Virus record (IMG/VR): IMGVR_UViG_3300027976_000073
Span: 1-43,573 of that record
Strand: one strand, 5' to 3'
DNA: 43,573 nt
Origin: a virus
The position numbers and the translations under genes are program-made. Positions 8,836 through 16,900 of this stretch are shown here, in pieces. Every line of letters begins with the position of its first letter. The first letter of the stretch is position 1. Under the pieces are notes generated by a model. The model did no database searches. It saw nothing but the letters and a program-made list of their open reading frames with translations, and was not told the DNA's origin.

Positions 8836-10398
8836 ATGAAGACAGATCATATAGGTATTATTTTTTCTAAAAATCCCACTAGAAGTTCTAAGTGGTTCAT
8901 GGATAATTATGAGGATGAGTATATATGTGTTGATAGACATATATCTGATAATATCAGTTGGAGGGAAAAACTATACCTATATATTAGTAACACCTCTAAA
9001 CCAATATGTTATTGTGGTGGCCACGTCTCCTTTATATCTGCTAAATTAGGGTATCGAGAATATTGCTCAACCAAGTGCCAATCCAATTCAATTAAAACCA
9101 TAGAGAAAAGGAAAAAAACAAATTTAAAAAAATATGGACATGAATATGTATTGGAAAATAAAGACATCAAGGACAGTATATCAAAAACAATAAAGGATAA
9201 ATATGGTGTGGATAATATATCACAATCAAATGATATTAAATTAAAAAAGAAAAATACCACCCAAGAAAATTATGGGGTTGATTATAATTCACAACGACCC
9301 GTTATGAGAGATATTAATTCCAGGTCAATGACTATTCGCAATATTGAAACAAATACTGATAGACATATCAATTACTGGAAAAACAAACTATCTGAATATT
9401 CATTAGAATTTATAAATAAGGAAGTCGGATCTGTTTTAGAAATAAAATGTAGTGATTTTAATCACACATTTAAAATACATAAAACCATGTTCAATGATAG
9501 GGTTAAAAATAAAACTCCTATATGTACTGTGTGTTATCCTATAAATAATACTTGCTCACTGGGAGAGCTTGAACTATATAATTATATATCCAGTATTTAT
9601 CATGGTGAGATCATTCAATCATATAGGGATGGTTTGGAAATATATGTTTATTTACCGGATTTGAATATTGGATTTGAATATAACGGATTATATTGGCATT
9701 CAGAGGAATTTCGGGATAAGAGATATCATTTGGACAAGGTTAATTATTTTAAAGAAAGGGAAATACGTATTATCCACATCTGGGAAGATGATTGGAAATA
9801 CAATACTGATATAATCAGATCACAGGTAAGAAATTTACTGAATTTAACTGAAAAAAAGATATTTGCTCGTAAATGTGTTATCGAAGAGGTTAAGGATTCT
9901 AAAATATGTAGTGAATTTTTTAATGAGAACCATATACAAGGAAAGGTCAATTCATCTTTAAAGTTGGGACTTTTTTTTGACGGTGAGATGGTCGGACTCA
10001 TGACATTTGACCATTTTGAGGGTCGTGGAATATTATCAGGTGATGAATGGAATTTAAACAGATTTTGTACAAAAACAAACCATGTCGTGGTTGGTGGCGC
10101 ATCGAAATTAATAAATTATTTTATAAAGGTTTATAATCCTAATAGGATAATATCTTATGCTGATAAATCATGGAGTCTCGGTAAATTATATGAAAATCTT
10201 GGATTTAATAAATTATATGAAACCGATCCAGATTATAAATATGTGGTTGGTGACAAAAGGATACACAAATCAAATTTCAAAAAATCAAAATTTAAAAATG
10301 GCTTGAGTGAATCTGAGAATATGGGAGAATTTAGTAAAATATATGACTGTGGTAAGATAAAATATGAGTATATAATTTATGATCCAATGGGGTTTTAA
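8836..10398 (+). CDS. KYG-repeat nuclease family, copy D, with altered catalytic aspartate
   Basis: A 520-residue full-length family member. Type I zinc module (CYCGG near 58-62, CSTKC 77-81), three KYG repeats (about 99-165, the fewest of the full-length copies), second Cys cluster (CTVC 230-233), nuclease region about 243-322, GNAT-like domain about 345-470. The family motif E-I-D-I-Y-L-P reads E-I-Y-V-Y-L-P at 268-274: the metal-binding Asp is Tyr (codon TAT where others have GAT). E281, H288 in YWHSE and IWEDDW are kept. The C-terminal end is the IYDCGKIKYEY type, not the KKWVY type. The frame is otherwise intact, so the protein may still bind DNA but probably cuts poorly or not at all. 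Confidence 0.78.
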   Translation: MKTDHIGIIFSKNPTRSSKWFMDNYEDEYICVDRHISDNISWREKLYLYISNTSKPICYCGGHVSFISAKLGYREYCSTKCQSNSIKTIEKRKKTNLKKYGHEYVLENKDIKDSISKTIKDKYGVDNISQSNDIKLKKKNTTQENYGVDYNSQRPVMRDINSRSMTIRNIETNTDRHINYWKNKLSEYSLEFINKEVGSVLEIKCSDFNHTFKIHKTMFNDRVKNKTPICTVCYPINNTCSLGELELYNYISSIYHGEIIQSYRDGLEIYVYLPDLNIGFEYNGLYWHSEEFRDKRYHLDKVNYFKEREIRIIHIWEDDWKYNTDIIRSQVRNLLNLTEKKIFARKCVIEEVKDSKICSEFFNENHIQGKVNSSLKLGLFFDGEMVGLMTFDHFEGRGILSGDEWNLNRFCTKTNHVVVGGASKLINYFIKVYNPNRIISYADKSWSLGKLYENLGFNKLYETDPDYKYVVGDKRIHKSNFKKSKFKNGLSESENMGEFSKIYDCGKIKYEYIIYDPMGF

Positions 10399-10466
10399 AT
10401 TAAAACAACAACATATCAAATTCCATCTATAAATGGAAAACCGATTGTTGGTTCAAAAAATATAAA

Positions 10467-10634
10467 ATGTTTAAATTAGAAAGATCAAGAGATGGTTTTT
10501 TATTTACTGGAAAAACTTTAGAAACCTTTAAAGTAATAGAGGATGGTGAAAAAAGAGAGAAGGGATCTAGTTCCGGGTTCTACAATAAATTAGATACTTT
10601 AAAGGGTATTGGACTTGGAATCTTCACCATCTAA
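10467..10634 (+). CDS. small hypothetical protein, 55 residues
   Basis: A short frame starting ATGTTTAAATTAGAA and ending at TAA. It is basic at the N-terminus (MFKLERSRDG) and has a Gly/Ser stretch (KGSSSGFYNK) and a hydrophobic end (IGLGIFTI). It occupies the 288-nt gap between copy D and the next gene; nothing else is seen in that gap. No family recognised. Its composition looks coding, but the evidence is limited. Confidence 0.4.
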   Translation: MFKLERSRDGFLFTGKTLETFKVIEDGEKREKGSSSGFYNKLDTLKGIGLGIFTI

Positions 10635-10687
10635 GTATAAAGAGATGTTTTGAATAAACAAATATAAAGTAATCCAGTATAATCTAT

Positions 10688-10981
10688 ATGAGAATAGATC
10701 TTCCAAAAGATGGTGATACAAGGTACATAACTAAATTTCTATTTAAGCCAGAGAGGTTTGATGGTAGTATACGATTTTTAGAAAAAGTAACTATAAGACA
10801 GGGGTATTTTTATCATGGCATGATTCAACCAGGATGGTCAAATATTTGCTTATCAAATCCACTTACTGGAAGTCCGGAAAGTTTTGAAGTGTATAGCTAT
10901 ACACCTCTATTAAGGAATCCGATGACGGAAATTGGCGTTTATCCAAATATTAATAAAGATTCTCATATAAAAAAAGTATAA
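10688..10981 (+). CDS. small hypothetical protein, 97 residues
   Basis: A 97-residue protein, no family recognised. It is rich in aromatic residues and Pro/Gly (GYFYHGMIQPGW, SYTPLLRNPMTE) and begins MRIDLPKDGDTRYITK. TATAAT lies 4 nt before the ATG. It ends 7 nt before the gp47-like gene, so the two probably share a transcript. Confidence 0.55.
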   Translation: MRIDLPKDGDTRYITKFLFKPERFDGSIRFLEKVTIRQGYFYHGMIQPGWSNICLSNPLTGSPESFEVYSYTPLLRNPMTEIGVYPNINKDSHIKKV

Positions 10982-10988
10982 TTTTATA

Positions 10989-12080
10989 GTGAAAGTTTAC
11001 ATGACCACCGATTGGCATTTCGGTATTTACCTTAATGATCTGAACAAGTGGATAAATATGATGGAAGATTATTTCTATAATTTTTATATACCATATTTAA
11101 AGAAAAATGTAAAAGAAGGTGATGTACTTGTGCATTGTGGGGATCTATATGATAACCGAACTTCAATTCCAATTATTGCTTCTTATAAGGTTGAAAAGAT
11201 ATTATCTGAAATAGCAAAGATAATGCCTATACATTTAATAGTTGGTAATCATGATTTATATAACAAGGGATCTAATGATGTAAACTCTGTTAGATTATTC
11301 GACCATATCGATAATATTAGTGTTTATACAGAGGCAGCAAATATTGAAATATTTGATAAGAAGTTAATATTAATACCTTGGGTCGAGAAAAGGTTAGATC
11401 TTATAAAAACGATCAAGGATAATCCGGGTGATTACTTATTTTGTCATTCAGATCTTAATGGTTGTAGAATGCACCTTAGTTCGGTTGCTCATAGAAATCC
11501 AGATAAAATAGATATTTATGAATTTAAGGGGTATAAGCATGTTTTTAGCGGACATATTCACCTTAGACAAACAAATAATAATTTCACATTTATTGGAGCT
11601 CCATATCATATGGATAGAAACGATATTGGTGATGAAAAGGGGATAACTATACTTGATATTGTTAGTGGTGAAGTTGAATTCGTACCAAATACATATTCAC
11701 CGGTTTTCAGAAAGGTTATTGTGAAAACAAGTGATGACATTGATATTCTTGAAAAATATACTGATAGTAAGGATTATATTGACTTAGCTGTATCAAATAA
11801 TTTACTTATAAATGATAGAAGACTTCGTAGAAAGTTAGAGATAATGTTAGAATCTGGAGGATTTACATCAGTATCTTATATTGATGATATACCAAGGGAG
11901 AAAGAGGATGATGAGGATCTGGATGGTATGATCGATGTATCTATACAGTTGGATTATGAGGAATTTATAAGGGAGTGGATTGTTAAAAGAGAATATGATA
12001 GTAAGTTTCAGGGCGGAATACTAAAAGAATATGATTCTATAATAGAGATATATCAGGATAATTACAGGAGCAATGTGTGA
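10989..12080 (+). CDS. 47: recombination endonuclease subunit, SbcD/Mre11 type (T4 gp47-like)
   Basis: A 363-residue calcineurin-like metallophosphatase (T4 gp47: 339). All five motif blocks are visible: D8-W-H10, GDLYD 51-55, GNHD 86-89, H153 and GHIH 188-191. In T4, gp47 pairs with the ATPase gp46 to resect double-strand ends for recombination-dependent replication; no gp46 gene is in this window. The start is GTG at 10989; no ATG is available before the DWH motif except Met5, which would cut the first strand. Such a nuclease also processes breaks of the kind homing nucleases make. It is convergent with the peptidase gene, 3 bp apart, with no terminator between. Confidence 0.82.
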   Translation: MKVYMTTDWHFGIYLNDLNKWINMMEDYFYNFYIPYLKKNVKEGDVLVHCGDLYDNRTSIPIIASYKVEKILSEIAKIMPIHLIVGNHDLYNKGSNDVNSVRLFDHIDNISVYTEAANIEIFDKKLILIPWVEKRLDLIKTIKDNPGDYLFCHSDLNGCRMHLSSVAHRNPDKIDIYEFKGYKHVFSGHIHLRQTNNNFTFIGAPYHMDRNDIGDEKGITILDIVSGEVEFVPNTYSPVFRKVIVKTSDDIDILEKYTDSKDYIDLAVSNNLLINDRRLRRKLEIMLESGGFTSVSYIDDIPREKEDDEDLDGMIDVSIQLDYEEFIREWIVKREYDSKFQGGILKEYDSIIEIYQDNYRSNV

Positions 12081-12083
12081 TAA

Positions 12084-13214
12084 TCATGACAACTTTTTTA
12101 CCAGTTCAAGTGGTGAATTGAATCCGAATATGTCTAATATTTCTTCAACCTCTTCATCAGATTCAGCATATTTTAGTTGATATAAAATATCATTTTTTAG
12201 TGTTTTCATAACATGATCGGTGAATTGTTGCATAGTCATGTCATTTCCATTCATACTAATATTCTTACCTTTAAGAGTTATATCAATATCAAAATTCTCA
12301 AGCCATTTTGAAAATGTTATCCTCTGCGAATCATTATTTGATATATCTCTTGTTTTTAATAGACCAATTAATAAAAGCATGTCGATTATTTTATCAGCAT
12401 TTTCGTCCTGTATAAAAGAATTGTAACCACCAACTGACCTATCCTTTTTATTTGAAAATCTTTCTTCCGACCCCCTACTTGTTGGTAATTCCTCCCAGTT
12501 AATATTAATGGCTGCCTGTAATACTTTCCAAGTATAGTTAAGATCTACCCACTCTGATTTGTGGTGTTCATCAAATCCACCAGCGCTTAAATTAGTACAT
12601 TCTGGTATGACGTCCATAAATGTAGCAGTGTCAGTATAATATCCAAAAGCTCCACTTTCATCATGTGGTATTCCGAATCTTTTTAAATCTTGTGATAATT
12701 TTTCAGTAAATTCTTCTGAACAGCAAAATCTACCCATTTGTCGTGTTACAATAGATCCATACCTTCTTCTATCAAATGCTATACATCTTTTGAATCTTTT
12801 GAAATACTCCGGGTTTGATTTCAAAGCATTTGAAGATCCATATAGTCCTCCGCTTTTTAATGGCTCCTCACCCAGGAAGAAATAGTATGTTCCTGGTATT
12901 CTATCATTTATCATTCCAATGAGAATTGAGCATCCTAGTTTATTATCACCTCCTAATATGGTTGTTCCGTCAGTTGATATTTTATACTCGTCCTTTTTGT
13001 TAATAACATGATTCACTTTTTCATGATCCGTGCAATAAGTATCAAGGTGTGTCGTGAAAAGTGTTTCAGATCTACCTATTTCATAATAATAATTACCGAT
13101 AGAATCCTTTTTAAATCCTGTTGGTAGATACTTTTCCAATTTTGGCTCCCTGCCAAATGGTATTGTCCATTCGGTTAATTTTAAAAATAGTTCTTTTAGT
13201 TCTGGTTTTGTCAT
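12084..13214 (-). CDS. zinc-dependent peptidase of the M20/M28/M42 type
   Basis: A 376-residue protein with the co-catalytic two-zinc pattern of these exopeptidases in order: H56-x-D58 in THLDTYC, D90 in GGDNKLGC, E116-E117 in LGEEPLKSGG, D148 in AFDRR and H217/H218 in GGFDEHHKSE. The C-terminal 140 residues are polar and helical with no recognised domain. There is no signal peptide, so it should act in the infected cell. It stands alone between a recombination gene and an HNH gene. Its substrate is unknown; candidates are host peptides or a phage-made precursor. The pattern is clear, the exact family less so. Confidence 0.7.
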   Translation of the reverse strand: MTKPELKELFLKLTEWTIPFGREPKLEKYLPTGFKKDSIGNYYYEIGRSETLFTTHLDTYCTDHEKVNHVINKKDEYKISTDGTTILGGDNKLGCSILIGMINDRIPGTYYFFLGEEPLKSGGLYGSSNALKSNPEYFKRFKRCIAFDRRRYGSIVTRQMGRFCCSEEFTEKLSQDLKRFGIPHDESGAFGYYTDTATFMDVIPECTNLSAGGFDEHHKSEWVDLNYTWKVLQAAININWEELPTSRGSEERFSNKKDRSVGGYNSFIQDENADKIIDMLLLIGLLKTRDISNNDSQRITFSKWLENFDIDITLKGKNISMNGNDMTMQQFTDHVMKTLKNDILYQLKYAESDEEVEEILDIFGFNSPLELVKKLS

Positions 13215-13273
13215 CTTACAAATATATATATTATTATTGGAATATAAAAATTGTTTAGATGATAGGCAGTTAT

Positions 13274-13282
13274 TTATATATA
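13274..13282 (+). promoter_or_regulatory. TTATATATA box 4 nt before the HNH gene
   Basis: Reads TTATATATA-ATTA-ATG. Confidence 0.45.
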
Positions 13283-13286
13283 ATTA

Positions 13287-13991
13287 ATGTCTAAACAGTG
13301 TAGTAAATGTAAATGTGTTAAAGAATTTTCCATTTTCTCAATTCGAAACGGTAAATACTCTTCGAGTTGTAAAGAATGTAAAAATATTGCTAGCGCGAAA
13401 TGGAGGAAATCAAACAAAGAAAAGATGAAATCATACCGATCTAAATGGGTAGATGAGAATCCAGAATACCAAACCAGGTATTATGAGAATAACAAAGATA
13501 GGCTATTAGAGTATAGAAAGGGTTGGTATAATGATAATATTGAAAGCGTTATAGAAAGGTCTAGTAATTATTACCACGATAATAAAGATAGTATTCTAGA
13601 AAAAAGAAATATATATTATAATGATATTAAGAATGATAGTGATTTTCTCCTAAAGAGAAGAAATTATATTAGAATATGGGGATCGAATAACCCACATTAT
13701 ATTTTTTGTAGAAATATAGTAAAGAGGTCATTAGCGCATATTGGTACCGATAAAAAGAACACAACCAACAATCTTTTAGGATATTCACCTGGTCAATTAA
13801 GGAATCATTTAGAAGGTTTGTTTATTGATGGTATGTCTTGGGATAATTATGGTGATTGGCATATTGATCATATAAGACCAATATCTAGTTTTCAAGAATC
13901 GGATAAAATAAGTGTTATCAATTCCTTGGATAATTTACAACCTTTATGGGCCGAGGATAATCTAAAAAAAGGAAATAATTACAATGCTTGA
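13287..13991 (+). CDS. HNH homing endonuclease overlapping the start of the baseplate gene
   Basis: A 234-residue nuclease. N-terminal zinc finger with two CxxC pairs (CSKCKC near 5-10 and CKEC near 33-36), then a middle of near-repeats with YYxxNK-type units (residues 60-120), then a C-terminal HNH domain: WHIDHIRPISSF, and NLQPLWAEDNLKKGN with the final Asn/Lys. The zinc finger and repeats would recognise DNA and the HNH part would cut. It has its own start-proximal TATATA box. Its last 8 nt overlap the ATG of the giant baseplate gene, so it is inserted hard against that gene without interrupting it. It is free-standing, not in an intron or intein. Confidence 0.8.
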   Translation: MSKQCSKCKCVKEFSIFSIRNGKYSSSCKECKNIASAKWRKSNKEKMKSYRSKWVDENPEYQTRYYENNKDRLLEYRKGWYNDNIESVIERSSNYYHDNKDSILEKRNIYYNDIKNDSDFLLKRRNYIRIWGSNNPHYIFCRNIVKRSLAHIGTDKKNTTNNLLGYSPGQLRNHLEGLFIDGMSWDNYGDWHIDHIRPISSFQESDKISVINSLDNLQPLWAEDNLKKGNNYNA

Positions 13992-16900
13992 TGATTCACT
14001 TATATTCTTCGACAAGGAAGGACACTCACTAAATTACAATTATAACTCTACTATTGGAAGATATGAGGGTGATGTTATATTTCACGAGAATTCTAGTGAT
14101 ACTTATAAGACACAGGCTATTTATATGTTTCAGAAGTTAGATGCTTTTGAGTATGACAATCCACCAGATCTTACTATTAGAAAGTTTCAACTATTTAATG
14201 AGTTTGGTATTAATTTCTACAATTCTAAATATTTTATACAATCAATAATTAGTATTGAACCTGTTAACCAAGAACCAGACTATTATTCTAAATGGGTATA
14301 TGGTGATGAATTCCATAGAAAGTTCCCAATTGGTACAGTTTTTAGATTTAACTCAAATATATTTGAGTTTACTAATACTGACCAGACATATGTTGTTATT
14401 TCAACTAAAAGAGGAGCTATAATGATAATAACATTTGTTGATAATCAGACATTTAATTTTGCTTATCCTTGGGGTTTAGCATCATCTTATGTTAATCAAA
14501 CAGTTTCCTCTATGGATGTTATTGGTATATATAATTATGTTGACTCAACTACATTTGTTGATAATTTATCACCAGATTGGAATGAGCCTGGATTTTATGA
14601 TGTATTGTACACTGGTAGAAAGTTGAATATAGTTAATACATCCAAGAATGATGAATACAAACCAGGTGGTAATTATGAAGATGTAGAGGTTGTTACTATT
14701 GAGAATCCGGATATATTGGACATAGTTCATTTTGAGTACTATCTAAACGAGTTATCTGTTGGTGTGAACCAGGATGTTGAGATTGAGGTTATCACAAGGA
14801 CCGATTTACCAATGGTTTACCAAGGAGGTGTTCAATTTGTAGGCGCATCTGATAAATTAATATTCACATCGGACATACCAACATTATTAAAGCCAGGAAT
14901 ACAGTTCAAAGTGATAAATTCTGTATTGAATACACAATTCTTCACCGTTGATAATGTTTCAAACTTTACGGGAAATGCTAACTTAATTAACTATGTTATC
15001 GGTGACCAAGTTATGTGGAATAATCAAATAAGTGAGTGTGTTTTGTCACACACATGGTATGCTACATCATCTACTAACCCAGATAGCGCAACATTTTGGG
15101 GAGACCCTACATATTTGCCACTTGCTCAGACACCTGTTAATGAAACTTTGTTACAGGGTGATATATATCTAACAAATGATCATTTATATTTTTCACAATC
15201 ATATACATTTTCATCAGCAGTAACACTGGCATCAGCAGCTGATAGATTCAAAGAGGATTTATCATCACTGAATATAGACATATACTATGATATTAATAAC
15301 AGTAGATTGGTAGCGGATTTAATTTACCCTACACAATATGCAATGGTCAATTTTTACACAACCGCATTGCCAGGGACAGCGGTTGGATCAACGAATAAGA
15401 TATATGAGAACGCTATAGAAATTGAGGAAAGCATTGTTAGGGAATTTAACTATGATATAAGTGAGAACTTTGATTATAATGTAGTATTCACTGATATTGA
15501 TGAATATGGTATAATTGTTACTATAAACAAGGAAGTATACCAAGAAGAGGTAGAATTTTTATACTCCTCAGGAGTTGTTGATATGGAAAGAAGCATGCAT
15601 AAGACACTACGGAATTGGTATTCTAATAATGCTGTCGGTCTTATATTATTGGGTATTATACCAACACTTCAAACAATAGGATCGGTATCACCTTATTATA
15701 ACTCTATAAATTTAGCAACTCAATATCCAAATATACCACTTGAGTTCAATGTGAAGGTTGGATCAACAGCAGATTTTTATATCGAACATTCATATTTGAC
15801 CTTCTATGATCCCTCTAACGAGGGTGTTGTTCCTGGAATTGGTAACTATATCAATATACAAGTAAACAATAGATCTTATGGTATATCACATTTGACTCCT
15901 GATATATCTCAAACATTGCAAAATTGGGTAGATAATTATTATGATATTTTAGATAATTATGGGATATATGTTAAAAATGCCGCATCTACATTAGAATTTA
16001 GGGTAAAATCACAGAGGCAGAGGTGTGATATTGTTGTAAGTCCTGGACTTTCAACATTACCAGGAGATTTCAATTATAAACTATCTAAAAAATTTACTGG
16101 AAACCATGGTGCTTTGATAACATCGAATGAGATATTGTTAGGAACCGCTTCGGCAACACAATCACAGTACCAATCCTTGGAAAATGCTGGATTTGCTACC
16201 GGAATGGTTGTTGGTATAAATGGCACCGTTTATCCATTACAAAATGTTGAATATAATTCACTATATCTAGAGCCAGAAGTAATTAATTTAAGTTACGAAG
16301 GTCCTTTTTGGGGATCAACATCTTCATTGTGTAATGTTTCCCCGTTCTTAACAATTGCTTTTAATGGTGGGTTTGGGGCGACTGCTTGTGTGTCCGCTAC
16401 TTCATCCGGGTTGGGGATGTTTAATTCATTACAGTTCGGTGGATCCTTTACTACAACATATATAAATTCTATAACATATAGTGTTAATACTTATAATATC
16501 TCTTCATATGTTGCTAGCACCGCTAGTATGGTAGATATTAAATATATTCAACTATCCAATACTATAATGGTTTTGGATAATAATGTTATTGTTTATGATG
16601 CTATTAACGCTTCATATACCGATTCTATTGATTTAAATGGCAACACTAGTAGTATTTCGATATTATTTAACGATGTTGATAGCTATGTATACGCTCTCTC
16701 ATTAAATGGTATATACCAGATAGATCCATTCACTAATAATTTAGTTTCTAGTGCATCACATTCAAATGCATATGCATTTGATTATAATACTGATAATGGT
16801 GATGTTTATGTTACAACAGATTCGTCTGTTTTAATTTATAATAATGCTGTATTGGTTCAGACAATATCCGGATCTTCTTATAATCTTGTTTTTAATGATT

